Shown here: piece after piece, positions 22,253 to 35,400 of the stretch
Layout: each line of letters begins with the position of its first letter
Position numbering within the stretch: position 1 is the first letter of the stretch
Assembly (NCBI GenBank): GCA_027382625.1
Contig: JAJKFJ010022503.1
Location: 28,668 to 92,667 of the forward strand
From: Tetmemena sp. SeJ-2015
Taxonomy: Eukaryota; Ciliophora; Spirotrichea; Sporadotrichida; Oxytrichidae
Direction of reading: 5' to 3'
Length of the DNA stretch: 64,000 nt
Notes under the pieces: generated by a model
What the model was told of the DNA's origin: nothing
Databases searched by the model: none
The model's input: the letters and a program-made list of their open reading frames with translations, nothing else
Program-made: the position numbers and the translations under genes

Positions 22253-22682
22253 GCCCCGGCATAATAATAGCGTGAAATGATATTGCTGTGACGCATTATC
22301 TTACGCACAAAACTCCAGCGATTAGGGATATTAAACAGTGCACCCCGCCACTCACACTCTGAGCAGAAGCCCCCCGCTTTTCAACCCTTCCAAAAAACTA
22401 AAGGAAAAAAAATCGGTAGCTGGACCGAGAGCAAGTCGCTGCTCCGACGTCGTTCGCTGTCACGATAAAGTGTTTGCCCATAGATCGTCCCTCCACGCCT
22501 AAATTAGGAGGGTGAGTGGAACCACTCAAACCCTTTTATTACTCCCAGTGACAGCTCAACCACTTCCCCAGGCTTCGGTTCCATAAACCCTCACCTCTTT
22601 TTAGACTCACCCCAGCCAACGGATTACAAACCAGAAATCCTTCAGGGAAAGCGACCGGTGCTAGTGCGGGTGTGCGTCCTAA
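22253..22682 (+). repeat. Family-3 GC-rich dispersed repeat, copy 1
   Basis: About 430 bp, clearly GC-richer than its surroundings, homologous along its length to the reverse complement of 37675-38120: gtgacgcattatcttacgca, gggatattaaacagtgcacc, ctgagcagaagcc, tgtttgcccatagatc and tcagggaaagcgaccgg. No ORF is recognised. Confidence 0.85.
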
Positions 22683-22772
22683 TTTTAACTTTCTAATTTA
22701 ATTTGAACATTAAATAAAGAAATACGAATATATTTAAAAATATAATCTATAAATATGTAAATGTTTATAGCC

Positions 22773-22985
22773 CGTTATTCAGATAAGGAGTATGAAACTC
22801 AAAAAGTCTTACCTTAGATGAAGAGGAAGATTATCTATTATAAGGCACAAAAACTCTCACCACAAAGTAATAAAAAAAAGAAACATTTTTTCATTAGAAA
22901 AAGAAAATCTAAGCCACACCAAAAGCACCACAATTAAACAATATATCATTTTACTTTAAAAATGGCAAATAAATATTATAATTAA
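22773..22985 (+). CDS. Unrecognised basic protein fragment
   Basis: Plus-strand frame: FIARYSDKEYETQKVLPQMK, RKIIYYKAQKLSPQSNKKKK, HFFIRKRKSKPHQKHHNQ. Strongly basic (Lys/Arg/His), possibly nuclear. It may be a downstream MDS of the PHD gene, separated by the family-3 repeat, but no pointer pair in matching phase was found. Confidence 0.45.
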
Positions 22986-23114
22986 AATAATTAAATTATC
23001 AAAATTAATTAGCTTTATTATCATTAATATTGATTTTAAGTCTAATTGGAGCTAAAATATCGTAAATGCCCATTTTAGATAGATTAATTACAAATTATTG
23101 AGAACTTATTATTG

Positions 23115-23300
23115 CTTAATAATTTACAAATATGGATCTAGTGAAAACATTGATTTGAATATTATCAAGCCTAATGATGTAGACAGTTTTTGTGTTAAGT
23201 AATTTAATCTCCTCCATCTCGAAAATCAGTCAGGACCTTTTTAATATTCTTAAAAAGTCCACATAAATGGTAATCTGAAATAATAAGCAATATCTTGAAT
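23115..23300 (+). CDS. Unrecognised MDS candidate
   Basis: Plus-strand frame reads IIYKYGSSENIDLNIIKPND, VDSFCVKQFNLLHLENQSGP and FQYSQKVHING, then a donor-like ggtaatct; a later piece (NDNSLAPFDVNMENLRMLYA, 23325-23400) may be the next exon. No family is recognised. Confidence 0.42.
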
Positions 23301-24399
23301 TTATTGATAATAATCTACATCACATTCAGAAATGATAACTCTCTAGCGCCTTTCGATGTCAATATGGAAAATTTAAGAATGCTATATGCTAAAAATATGT
23401 GAAGAGCATTATTTTGTTAAAATTGATTAAATTTTTCTATGTAAAAAGTTATTAATATGTAAAAAATCCTTTATAAGGAATTCTTTATATTCAAAAAAAT
23501 TAAAATGAAAATAAGGGGAAAATGTTTTTTTGATTTAATACTCCAAGTAATTATTATCAAAATCAGGAAATATGTTGAAATTCATTTTAATGGCTTTTCT
23601 AACTTTTAAAACTCTTTCCTTTTATAAAAATATATATTTTTTTTTTATTATATCTTTTTTAAATAGTTTTTCTAAAAAACCCTTTAAAATTCTATAAATT
23701 CATATTTATTAAATATAATTAAAAGAATAATTAATTAATTTAATTTTCCTGTTGTAAAAATAAATAAATTGGCTATATTTTATGAAATTATTAATTTTAA
23801 TAAGAATTAGAGATAGAACGATCCTTACTCAATACATTTATAGCCAAAGATAAATATGTGATTAAGCAATTAGGTAAATAATAAAAGCCTGCAGTTTTAA
23901 AGCAATTATAGTGTTAACTTATCATCTTAAAAAATGCTCATTTTCAATTAAAATCGTAGAAAACATATGACCTAAAAGTAAGGTTAATCGCTATTTTTTA
24001 AAAAGAAATGGAAGCAATTTGTTTCTATCCCACAAATATTAAAATATACTCTTGCTAAAAAAATATTGCTTGCCAAATAATTTGTAATCGACATAGTTTA
24101 AATGTAAAAAATAATAGATTTAATAATTTTAAAAAGCATTAAACTCAATTAAGCCTTTGTTAAACATTTCTAGTCCAAAATAATATTGTCGATAATACTT
24201 CCATATTTTGGCTCTATAAAATTACTCATAACTTTTTCCCTTATTAAATTAATTTTATGCTCTCTTTTGAGGTTTAAAATCATCTGAAGAACTAAAACAA
24301 ATTTTAGAGGTTATTGTTGTGTTTTCATATGCTTTTGAGATATATTAAATAAATTTATTATATTCAAAGATAAATAATCTTCCTAGGTTATCTCAGAAT
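23301..24399. other. AT-rich region, one weak frame at 23805-23970
   Basis: Mostly A/T runs. The plus-strand frame at 23805-23970 (RDRTILTQYIYSQRQICDQA ... TGA) has moderately coding-like composition but no other support. Confidence 0.3.
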
Positions 24400-25274
24400 T
24401 TACAAAAAATAATAATATCTGGAAAAAATTTTAAAAATTTTTCTAAAATAAAAATTCCCCTAAATCCTAAATAACAGAAAATTTTAAATTTTAAAAAAAA
24501 AAAAAAAAATTAAAAAAAAACTTATAAATTTAATTTATTTTTAAAATTCTAAGAAGTTTAAATTTAAAAAATTAAAAATTTTTATTACTCGGTTTTCCCC
24601 CTTTTTTGGTTTTTTAGAAAAAAAAAACAAAAAAATTTTTTTAAATGAAAAAGAAAAAAATTTTTAATTAAAGTAAATTAGCAAAACAAGAAAAGAACAC
24701 TTTTAAAAAATCTTAACTCCCCAAAAATTAATTTAAATTTTTAACCTTTAAATAATTAAAATTAAAGGGAAAATATAAATTTTATATTTGTTTTAAGGAT
24801 TGGGTGATGAAAATGTAATTTTATAATTTACTCAAACTAGAGTTAGAAGTGAATTTAACTTCCATATACTGGCCCAAATTTTTGCTTTTAATTTTCAAAA
24901 GGATTAAACCCCTTTAAAATTTAAAAATTTAATTATATAGGGAATTATCCCATATTTTTTTTTTCACCCTTTAAGTCTTGGGTTTAAAGCTTCGACAGGG
25001 GGGTTTTAAAAAGGGTGACTAAACAATTTTTAAAACCCAAAAAAAGGCTAGGGACTTGTCAATCTCTAAAGCGACATTCATAAAATGATTAGAAGGGTAA
25101 GATTCAAGTTTAATTATGTTCTGAAGTAAACTCCACAATTTTATCCACATTATATGATGAATATGGTTATATTATTAAAGAAAAAAAAGCCTAATCAAGA
25201 TAGAATTCAAGAGAAATATTATAAATTTTAAATTATATATAGTTTAAAAACCTTTATGTATTTAAAATTTTAAT

Positions 25275-25590
25275 GAGAAAGCCAGCTCATACTAGAACAT
25301 CATCGCAATCATTATGGATACCACCTTCATCTACCTTTTATTTTTTGTGTCTGCACTCAAGAAGGTTGGAAGTTAAAGGTGAGACTTATTTTGGATCTTG
25401 TAGTTGCTGAGAGTTTTCTTTCCTCAAGTTGCAAATCCTCTATATAAAAATTAGTAAAAAAGTACGCAAATCGAAGGATAATTTTGCAAATCTTAGGGCT
25501 TGCCTGCGGAGAGAAGTCTATATTGATTGGAAGAAATGCATTACTTTTTTTAATAACTTCCTTTTCCCCCAAAGGGGAACCTTTCAAATT
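25275..25590 (+). CDS. Ambiguous open region (both strands open)
   Basis: Plus strand: ATG at 25275 (MRKPAHTRTSSQSLWIPPSS) with a possible 25 nt GT-AG intron removing a TGA, then LVKKYANRRIILQILGLACG. Minus strand: a complete 76-codon ORF (MKGSPLGEKEVIKKSNAFLP...) at 25357-25587. I cannot decide between them. Confidence 0.3.
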
Positions 25591-26179
25591 AAATTTTTAA
25601 AATTTTGAAAGGTTTTTCCTATTTTTAAAATTATAAAATTGAAATAGAAAAAAATTTTTAATTTTAAATTTTTTGTTTTAGAAAATTTTTAAAATAAAAT
25701 TTTAAATTAAAATTGGAATTAAATCAAAATAATAAATGAAGAGTTATAAATTGCATACCGTTAAGATTTAAGAATGTTGATCAATATGGGGCTTTAAAAA
25801 AAGCTCTTTTAAAAAAAATTTTTATTTTATTCTGCCACCATAAGATAGGGGCTGTCTATGAAGAAATAGTTATGTTATAAACTCTGAGCAAATAATTTTC
25901 CCATGCTAAAAAATTTCTGACCTAGTTAACTTTTTCCGCAGACCTCCTAAAAAAAAAAAAAAAAAGTTCGGTTTTTTTAAAAAAATTTGAAAAAATTTAT
26001 TAAATTTAAATTTTTTTTAAAAAACCCCGAAAAATGGTTAAAATAAAAATTTTTCACCCTTTAAAAATTTTTAAAAACCCCCCAATAGAATTTTTTTTTT
26101 TTGAAGGTTTTAATTTAATTTTTTGCAAAAATTTTTGTTTTTTGGGAGGCACTCATTTAATAAATGAAAACCGAACAAG

Positions 26180-26390
26180 TTAAGATGAATAAAGTGAAGA
26201 GGAGGAAATTGGAATATGGTATGTTGCTGGCAGAGAGGTGCTGAGATTTTCATTAAAAAAGTAACTCATATTATGCTTTGATGACCTATTGAAAACAGCA
26301 GATCTATGGATGTTTTTTTTTATTTAAACTTTCACGAAGTTGCAAATCTCCATTTAAACCTTTTAAACCAACCACCCATTTTAAATTAAT
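26180..26390 (+). repeat. MITE family copy 3 (partial, diverged)
   Basis: Keeps gagaggtgctgagat, aaaaagtaactcatatta and cacgaagttgcaaatctcca in MITE order; the left half is not recognisable. Confidence 0.5.
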
Positions 26391-26714
26391 TCTCCGTTAT
26401 ATAACTTTTATTTGTTTTTAATTTAAAATAATTATTGTGATCATATTTATATAATATAAATATTTATTTCAATTAATATTTTAAAATATAATACCCTTAG
26501 AGAAAAAGAAATTAATCAGAAATTTTTCAGATTAAGAAGCTAATATCACGGAGACAATTAAACGAACAAAGGATTAAGTTAATAAAATAAATTTAATTAT
26601 TTTTTTTTTTAAAATTGCTATTAAATTTTTTATTTACATGATTAAATAAATCTCTAATTTCAAGTTCTTCTAATAAATTATTATTTTAATAAAGTAGGGA
26701 TTTTAATTAAAGCC

Positions 26715-27115
26715 GATTATTGTTTAAAATAAAAATTGAGAGTTGCAACTTCATGTCAGTTAAAATCGCAGATTCACCCCCTGATTTGCAGCTTGTTTTA
26801 TATCTCAACAAAAATTAAAATCAATTCTTCTTTCATCATTGCCTCAGCCCCTCTCAACAGCGAGATATGACTCGCGCACCCTTCTTCTTCCCTTCATCAT
26901 TTTAACTAGAACTCGTGTTATTTTTAACTTTAAACTGAGTGGTTCCACAAAAAAGTTGCAAGGGATGAAAAGTTTTTAGAATTTGATGCCAAATCTAATG
27001 GTGTAATTATTATTCAAATCAGGCACACTTAAACTGCCACTCATTAAAGCCTTTTTAATTTAATACTTAATTTAATTCTCTTTTTTATTAAATTCTCACC
27101 TATAATACTATATAA
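26715..27115 (-). repeat. MITE family copy 4
   Basis: Full-length minus-oriented copy from aaaattgagagttgcaactt through tcgcagattcaccccctgat and tctcaacagcgagatatgac to the terminus ttttttattaaattctcacc. Confidence 0.85.
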
Positions 27116-27514
27116 AAATTTATATCTTCTTAATGCTCTTAAATTAGTACTTTTAATAAATTCTTAGAATTTAGAATATAAAAATTTAATAAAATGATAA
27201 TTGTTAGTTTCTAATATTTTTAATAAAAATTTAAAAAAATAATTTCAAAAAGATTAATTGATTTAAGTTAATTTTATGATATATTTTAAGAAACGAACAT
27301 AGTTTCTTAAAGTAAATTTCATTAAGGATAGCAATAAGTTGAGAGCAAGACCAGCAAAGAACAAATTTTCCTCTAAATTTATTCCAACAAATATAGTCAA
27401 GCAGTAATATTTAATTGATTTGTTATTATTAAATTAGAAAGCTTATAAATTGGCAATTTTGATTCCAAAATCATTTGTCTTAGGACATAGACTAAGACAA
27501 GCCGCTATCGCCGA

Positions 27515-27960
27515 GGCTTATAATATTTTTTTTTAGTTTGGTAGTCCCTTGGTGAGTTAGTGTATTTAAAAGAAGGGTGTTTGGATTGTTACGAATTCTG
27601 AAATTTTCCGAAATTTTAATATTCCCCCGCCTAATCCTCTCACTTAGATTAGTAGCCGTTTTTTGGGGTGGGAACCCTTTCAAAGGGGCAATATTTGCGG
27701 TGAAAAACATCAAGAAATTGGCGGTTAAAAGAGTAAGAGTATTTTTACTCATTTACCCCCAAAAACCCCAAAGGGGGGTTTAGGAGGGCATATGCTGTCA
27801 AGCTGCTTAATAGAATAACCCCCAATACCGAGGAAACATACCCGGGGTTTTCCCAAATTTTGGGGAAACTATTTGATTTTTTCCGCCTCTTGGGATTTTG
27901 TGACTAGTTATTGAGGGGTTTTAATAAAATAGTGAAACCTGTAGATTCAGGTATGCTCAG
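27515..27960 (-). repeat. Possible diverged family-3 copy
   Basis: The left part (agtttggtagtcccttggtg ... taaaagaagggtgtttgg) resembles family-3 copy 2 (tttggtaatccattggctgg ... taaaagaggcaaggg). The remainder is obscured by homopolymer runs. Confidence 0.35.
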
Positions 27961-28190
27961 AGTATGAGCCAATGGAAGCCTTGTCCTATCTCGTTCCCCT
28001 AAATGAAAGCAGTGCATCATTACTTTTAACTGTTGTCTTGTGTTTCATTCCATGGTTCAGATCACTTCCATTTATGATGTGTTAATTATAAAGTGGGGTT
28101 ATCTCTTAAGTCTTTAATTCCTTAATTGGTTTGTTTATTCATTTATAGAGAAGGAGTGAAGTATCTTAGAGCTCTCAAACAGCCAAAGCT
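27951..28190 (+). CDS. Possible membrane-segment protein fragment
   Basis: An 80-codon plus-strand frame ending in TGA: MEALSYLVPLNESSASLLLT, VVLCFIPWFRSLPFMMCQLQ, then a Ser/Gln-rich tail. The Leu/Val/Phe run could be a transmembrane helix. It is not recognised and lies next to low-quality sequence. Confidence 0.3.
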
Positions 28191-29149
28191 TGAAAATATT
28201 TTTGACCACATTTTAAATTTAAACATCTTTAAAAAAAATATTTTTTGTTTTTTTAGCTTAAAATTTTGTAGAAATATATTCATTTTTTTTTAAAAAAAAA
28301 AAATATTCTTTATTCCCAAAACCCTTAAAACGATAAAATAATATCAAAACAATTTATAAAATAAGAAATTTATAATAGAACTTTTATTATTTTTTATAAT
28401 TTTAAATAAAATTTTTTTTTCTTTTTAGGGGAAAATTTTAAAAAAGGAAATTTAAAAAAAATTTAAAAATTAATATAAAATGGAAAAAAAATTCCCTTAC
28501 CCGGTTTACTATCTCCTAAAAATTACTAAAAAATCCATTTGAATTTTTTAAAGAATTTTTTTAATAAAAACCCCCCTTTTAGAAAAATTTTTCGAAAACA
28601 AATTATAAACAAAAATATAAAAATTAAAAATTAAAAATAAAATCTCCAAAAAAATAATTAAAAAAAATTTTAAAAATTTTTAAAAAACGTAGTAAATTTG
28701 GTTTTTAATAAAATAAGTGAAAACCCTTTTTTTTCCTTTTTAATGTTTCAAAACCCCCCCTTATTTTTTAATCAATCAGAATTTTTAAATTTAAAAATTT
28801 TTACTTAATATAGAAGTGGAACCCTTTTTAAAAAAATTTTTAAAAATTTAAAAAATTTTAAAACTTTTTAAAACCCTTAATTATTAATTTGTATAAAAAA
28901 AAGTTTTTTGGAATCATTTTAAAAAACCAAAAAACTATTTGCTACAAAACTCATTTATAAATCAAATTATTTTAATTCCAAAAAAGATTAAAAAATTTTT
29001 AAATTTTTAATTGAAATTAAATTTAAATTTAGCATCCCAAATTTTTTTAACCCAAGTAAATTTTTTATCCAGTATATTTTAATTACATCTCCCCTAAAAA
29101 TTTCCCTATTACAATTAGGAAATTAAAAAAATTAAGAAAATATTATAAT

Positions 29150-29345
29150 TCCCAGATAACCTAAGTGAACAACTAATAGAGACTTTGACTGAATCAACAT
29201 CTAATTCCTAGAATGATCAAGAATTATTTAATTACAACTTGAACAATGGAAAATTTATAATTACAAATCCTGATCTCGCAAAGATACTTGAAGTTTAGCC
29301 ACTTAATCGATCTTTTGATGTTGTTTCTTTCAAGACTATAATATA
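29150..29345 (+). CDS. Unrecognised acidic protein MDS
   Basis: Reads DNLSEQLIETLTESTSNSQN, DQELFNYNLNNGKFIITNPD and LAKILEVQPLNRSFDVVSFK. The composition is clearly coding-like. Probably the upstream MDS of the piece at 29505. Confidence 0.5.
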
Positions 29346-29504
29346 ATTATTTTTACAATTAAAATTTATTTATTACACTAACTACAATAAATTAGTAGCA
29401 TATTTTGAATTTTATCCTCTAAATTGTAATTTGTTATTTTTAAAATGTAAGGACTCATAATTTTAAAATAAAATAACTCTCTTTCTTATTTTATCCTTCA
29501 GGAA

Positions 29505-29935
29505 TTATATTCTAAAGAATAAAGATTCAAAGAAAAAAAGAAAAAGAGATTAAGCATTTGTTTAATTAGATATTGAGTAATTTATTAAAAAAAAGGAAAT
29601 TGGAGATGAGTTGTTTGATATGTAATTTTGGAGCATCTCTAAGTAGGGGGCAGCTTTAAACATAGATTTTCTCTAGTTACCAATATAGCTTTTCTAACCC
29701 TGACAAATTTTGGGGATAAAAATTTACCTGTTTATTTTATGGTGAGAATTAGAGTAGTTGAATGTTTCAAGAACTCTGAAATCAGCTAAGATTTAGGTAG
29801 GTGACAACCACTTCTCCTTATCTTCCTCTTTCAATATTTGAATTATCTGCTTTTTCGTTTTTCAGGATTTGAGAGCCGTATGCCCTGAAATCTCTTCACA
29901 TCTAATTCTTTCAAAAATTATCAAAAAATCTAAAA
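29505..29935 (+). CDS. Unrecognised basic/helical protein with an 81 bp IES and a 69 nt intron
   Basis: Reads SKKKRKRDQAFVQLDIEQFI, KKKEIGDELFDMQFWSISKQ and GAALNIDFLQ. The direct read then hits two TGAs. Removing the 81 bp between TAGTT repeats (29674, 29755) joins DFLQ to LNVSRTLKSAKIQ, and a GT-AG intron at 29797-29865 then joins DLRAVCPEISSHLILSKIIK. The N-terminal KKKRKR resembles a nuclear localisation signal. No domain is recognised. Confidence 0.62.
29674..29754. other. Predicted 81 bp IES, pointer TAGTT
   Basis: TAGTT at 29674-29678 and 29755-29759, same codon phase. Excision removes two in-frame TGAs. Confidence 0.65.
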
Positions 29936-30267
29936 TAAATCTAAAATTATAGGAATCTAATATAAATTAATCAATCTCTGCTAAAAACATAGTATAATAT
30001 TTTATTAACAAATCATACAAATCCAATGTGCATTCACAAATTATATTTCAAATACATTTCATCTAATCTGTATTACCTTTTAAATTTAAGAATAATAAAT
30101 ATTTAATTAAAATAAGAAAATATTTAAACCAATAATTTTTTTAGACTCACTTGAAGAACTATGCGTTAAAGCATAATTATTGATTCTTAAATAATATTTA
30201 ATTATTTATTTTATACAAATTTACATAAATATTTTATTTGAATAAATTGATAACAAATTTAATTTAA

Positions 30268-30485
30268 CAGATACTGAATATAAATTTGAAAATGAGATTA
30301 ATGAGTATGATTAAAATTAATTTTCATACGAAAATTCCTCACTAATTTTAAATCATAATTTTAAATATGTAAATTGGAATTGTCGATTAAGTTGTGCTTC
30401 ATTTGAAAGTTTAACACCTTTATCTGATGATTTTCCCTTAATATAGATATAGGAGATAATTCAATTTTACTTAAGTAATAAATTT
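30268..30485 (+). CDS. Unrecognised MDS
   Basis: A 73-codon plus-strand frame following an acceptor-like ttaacag: DTEYKFENEINEYDQNQFSY, NWNCRLSCASFESLTPLSDD, FPLIQIQEIIQFYLSNK. It may continue the 29150-29935 gene. Confidence 0.48.
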
Positions 30486-30639
30486 TATAATTAATTAAAT
30501 TAAAAATATAAGAATCTGTGAATCAGCGCTATTTTATTTGATCATATAATAAATGTCTACACGTTAAGAGTTTTAATATACTGTTTATGATGCTAATTAA
30601 TTATTTTTAAAACATTTAAGAAATATGAATTTTATTCAA

Positions 30640-30725
30640 ATATATTAAGCATAGAATATGGCTATCCGATGGATCAATCAATTTTTAGCAAGACCAGCAG
30701 ATAAGAAATTTCTTTCAATATTTAA
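30640..30725 (+). CDS. Short MDS candidate
   Basis: Reads IEYGYPMDQSIFSKTSRQEI, flanked by AT-rich DNA. Short; strand consistent with its neighbours. Confidence 0.35.
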
Positions 30726-30874
30726 AACAATAATTCATTAATTCTTTTCGTTTTTACAATTAATTAAACAATAAAATCAAAGTTCAAATACCTTAAATTA
30801 AGATATTGCTATTCAAGTTTATTTAAATTATTAATTTAATCTTTAAAATATTATTAATATGTTAATATAGGAAA

Positions 30875-31026
30875 TAGTTTGTTTATATCTATGTTCTTTA
30901 GATAATTATTTGACTTTGTTATTTATTAATCTGGAGGAAGAAAGTTTAATTCTTATTTTAAAATATCTTAAGTATTTAGGACTCTCCTTTAATTTTATTA
31001 AAGAGTTTAAAAGCTAAATATGAGTT
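30875..31026 (+). CDS. Possible 3' MDS ending in TGA
   Basis: Reads VCLYLCSLDNYLTLLFINLE, EESLILILKYLKYLGLSFNF, IKEFKSQI and TGA. Leu-rich and helical. Could end the gene that starts near 29150. Confidence 0.4.
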
Positions 31027-31337
31027 ATTTAATCAAGATAAATGAATATATTTTAATATAATTATTTTAAGTATTAATTAAATAATTTAATTTAATAAGT
31101 AAAGTTAAAATATTATTGACAATAGCGATAAACTCCTAGTTAATTAAGGCCATGCTGTTAACTTGTTCGCTAACTTTTTAAAAGAAGTTTAAATATGATT
31201 TCTTATTTTTTCAAGATTTTTAATTGTTTATCGATTTAATACAACTAAAATCAAAATATAATTATAATAGAAATAAATAGAAGGTAAAATAATTGAAAGA
31301 TCATAATTTAATTATTTAAAGGAATAAGATATTCATC

Positions 31338-31456
31338 ATGCAATTGAATAAACTATTGAATGACTCAGGTCAATTTAAAATAATTAAAGAGATGTTCAAT
31401 TGTAAGAGTATAAGATCAACAGCTACACACTCCTTATAAAACATGCAAACAAAATG
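31338..31456 (+). CDS. Small ORF or MDS
   Basis: ATG to TGA, 39 codons: MQLNKLLNDSGQFKIIKEMF, NCKSIRSTATHSLQNMQTK. Unrecognised. Confidence 0.35.
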
Positions 31457-32469
31457 ACTGCTACAACTTTCTGAACCTAAAATTGATATTTTGGGCATTT
31501 TATTTTACTTTTTTTGTTTAAAGAATTAAAACTTCTGAAGTAGAGAAAGATAGTTTATTATTGCTAACCTTTATGAGTCTATTCTGAAAGAAATAAGGAA
31601 GCAATTCATCATTGTCTAAATAAAAATTGCTCATTAGTCTGATAGGATATAATTTGTATTAATCAGCCGAATTTATAATCAATTATTCTTACACATCAAA
31701 TTAAAAAAAATAATGATTTAATTAATTTTCTACAAAAATAATTATCTTCCGAATAAAGAATAAGTAGGATATCTTAAGCGTTAGTAACTTTAAATAGATA
31801 TTCACGAGTTAAAGTTATTTTTAAACTTTTTTTGTATTTATAATTGAAAATGTGACATTTTATACTCTATGACTTCCTTACATTAAGGAAACCTTTAATT
31901 TAGCAGTAAAATAAAATAGATGAGCACTCCCATTTTAAAGAAGTAATCCAAAAAATAAATAATAGAAACTTGATGCCTTTATTCATTTTTATTAATCTTC
32001 GCTTCATAAATATTTATTAATTATAACTTGTATCATAAGAAATATAATTAATTAATTAATTAATTAATTTATATAGTTAATATAATAGGTTACTCATTTT
32101 TATTTTATATTTGATGGCATAGTTAAAACTAATTTAAATTAATAAAAAAGAATTTGTATATTTCTACAAATTGGGTAAGTTGTAATTTTGATAACTGTTA
32201 AAATGAGTTGCCTTGAATGGTTATGAGTATAAAATAATTCTGATAATGTCATAATCTTAGTTATCTCCATAAATTTTATGATTAATTGTGTTAAAGTTTT
32301 ATGTTTAATAATTAGATAGTAAATGTAAAAAAGAAGTATATAATCTGAAATAATAATATAAATATGTCTAGCCCTGTTGTAAGTAAAAAAGTCTTATTTT
32401 ATTTTTGGTAACTGATGAGTTTTCTTAATGGAACTTGGTTGATTTTAAAGAATTTAGAGTGGTGGTAGT
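31457..32469. other. AT-rich spacer
   Basis: Overlapping weak frames at 31520-31680 only. Contains a (TTAA)n microsatellite at 32046-32072. Confidence 0.35.
32046..32072. repeat. TTAA microsatellite
   Basis: About six tandem copies of ttaa. Confidence 0.9.
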
Positions 32470-32473
32470 ATGT

Positions 32474-35400
32474 TAAAAGATTTATAGATAGATCCACTTA
32501 AGATGAGAACCTATGGCATGAAAAAGCCATTAGATGAAAAGGAAGAGAAGATTCTAAAACTACTTGAAGAAAATAAGAGGTATTATCCCACTTCCAAGAA
32601 TGGTAATTGCATTACTACATATCACTCACTATATTTAAAACTAATTTTTTACTCCATTAATTATTATAAATTATCCCTCATTTTCAAAAATAAATTTATT
32701 TATAATATCTTAAATTAACCTCTTTACACTTATTTTATTTCAAATCAGAAGGTTTTTTATTTAAATATAAAAGAAAAAAATTTAATAATAATCTTATTTA
32801 ATTTTATGATGTCTAAATTAGGCTTTTAAAAAGTTAAAATACTAAATATCAAGGCAAATTAGTTATCAATTAAAAATATATTTAAATAATCAAATATGTA
32901 CAAATTAATCAAAATATAAAGCACATAGTTATCTATTAAATATAAAATATTGAAATAAGAGAAATTTTAATTTATTAAATCCATGAAATTACAAAACTTG
33001 GATATTATGATTTGTAACTTAATTTATGGGAGCAAAATTAGAAGAATTTATTATTTGATAATATTTAATTTATTATAAGTTAATTTACCTTAATTTAAAA
33101 ATGAATTAATATATAGGTGCTGTGGATGAATGGGGAGCTGTAATAAAGCACCAGGCTGAGTAGCATAATTTGAACTCTTAACTGCAAGTGCAAATGGACA
33201 AACAAAGCAAAAATGCTTACAAGTACGAACATATCCCACTCAAATAAAATGTAACATATTATTTTAGAGAAGTGCTCCAAAAAGATTTTGAAAGAAAAAG
33301 AGCAGAGCAAGAACTATAAAATTAAATCAAACAAAGAGAAATGGAAATCCAAAAAGAATACTAAAGGCAACAGGAAGACAAGCTCAACTTCATTAGAAAC
33401 TAAGAACAGCTCACTAGAGCAAGCGTTACAAGTCTCAACAAGAGACAAATGAATGAGATCCAACATAATTTCATTATATATTCAATTATAAAATTAAACA
33501 TTTTTTATTTTAACTGTATAAATAAATTATTAAATAATTATTTATTTAAAAAAAAATTATTAGAAATTTATTTAAATAAAGAATTCTATTTTATATTATA
33601 AATTTTTAATGGCTTTCTTTAAATTAATATTTGTTGTAAATAGTATGTTTAAAAGTTACAGGATATAATTTTAATGAGAATAAAGATAGAGGAGGCCCTA
33701 ATGACTGGCTAAACCAATTAAATACTCAAATGATTAAGTAAAATACTCTTCTCTTAAAATTTATTTATGAAACACTCTGTTACTTAGTGTCTTTAAAGTA
33801 TTGACTCTAAGACTATCAAACTTATACTTCCTTCTTTCACAATAACGTACTTAATTCAAGACATTTTGCAAAAAGAACCTTAAATTTTCATCATTATATC
33901 TAATCTATTTGAATAAAATGATAGAGATATATATTCATTCATTCTTCGTATTATTTTTAGAATTTTAAATTTAAACTATTACTTAATAAAATACAAGTTG
34001 TTATAAATAAAAAATATCGCGTTTTCCCATAATTCGTTAAAAATAGAATTTGATTTTTAGTAAAATTAAGCTTAAAAGAGATATTCTATGACTTATGAAC
34101 TTTTAAAAAGCTTAATATAATACTTGATGAGATTATATTATATATAGTTGTTTATCCAATATAGGAATCAGTAGTTTGTAAGTTATTTTTCTTTAGAATA
34201 TTGCTAAATCTTTATTATCATAAATTTATAAATATAGCTGAGAATTTAATAGAAAATTGAATTAAATAATTATTTAAATTAAAATAGAATCAATCAGTGG
34301 CAGTTGAGAGTGTTTGATTTAAATAATTATTACTCCATTCGATTCACGATGAAATTAAAAGCACTTTTTATTCTAGCAACTTTTGTGTGGGAGCACTCAG
34401 TCAAAAGTTATAAGAGACTCAGATTAAATGAAAAAACAAATTCAAGTTTGATAAGAGTGCGTGAGTAATAACTCGTAGATGAGAGGTGCTACAAACATGA
34501 TTAAAGGAGAAACTCATATTAATTTTCAATGAGCTATCGAGCAAGCCCTATATTGAGCTACAAAGCTCATATTTCAAAGGCCATCATTTTACAACTCTTC
34601 ATCGATTATTTTAATTTAATTTCCATTTTCATTTAATTTTTAACTATAATTGTATATTTATTGTTTATTTAATAATTGTAGCTATATTTAATTATTAAGT
34701 CTTAGAGAACTTAATTTATTTTATTATAAGTTATGCGAAAAGATATATAATGAGAATTCATGATTAATGTAAATAAATTTGTAATTTATTAATTGGTTGG
34801 TGTGTTATAATTATCATTGTCGGAAGGCGTGATTCTTTTAAATGCAAAATAGTTTTATTAGAGTATTTGACAGTTATAATTAGAGAGAGTGGGATAAAGA
34901 GATGGGAAAGAAAATGGCAGATGAAGCCTTAAAAGAGCAAAGACAGTACGAAGACCTCATTAAACTTAAAAAAGAAACGTTCACTCGCCAGTTCTAAGAC
35001 GACTACACTGAAAAGTAAAGGATTAAGCAACTCGAACAACTTCACAAGGAGCATGAAAAGGAGGAAGCAAAAAAAATGCAAGAATACAACTCTATCAAGC
35101 AGATGCAAAATCAACTAGAGTTCACAACAAATTATTATTTTTCATGCTATCATCAAAAAATATTTTTTACTTTTAAATTATCAAATAGAACAATATTTTC
35201 TCATAAAGCTTTTAATTTGTTCAATATAGTAGGAAATTAAATTCAAATCGGAGATTGATTAAAATGGAGAGTTGCAACTTCGTGGCAGTTGAAATCTCAG
35301 ATTAATCTCTGATCTAGAGCTTGTTCTAAGTAAAAAATTAATACAAGTTATTTATTTAACTACGCATAAACACCTCTCAGCAGCAAGATATGTCATGCAA

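Larger units (their letters stand above)
24400..29100. other. Region dense in homopolymer runs; possible low-quality consensus
   Basis: 24475-24660, 25610-25690, 25940-26120, 27640-27900, 28200-28500 and 28560-29050 are full of runs of A, T, C and G of 5-17 bases in alternating blocks, unlike the rest of the window. Coding frames cannot be trusted here. Sub-features that look intact are listed separately. Confidence 0.6.

Noticed and set aside
27747..27785. ccccaaaaaccccaaagggg block resembling ciliate telomere repeats
   Set aside because: Irregular, not a tandem C4A4 or C4A2 array, and located in the homopolymer-error region.
33095..33310. Minus-strand ORF of 71 codons opposite the coiled-coil gene (likewise 34929-35114)
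   Set aside because: Antisense shadows of Glu/Lys/Gln-rich coiled coil on the plus strand.
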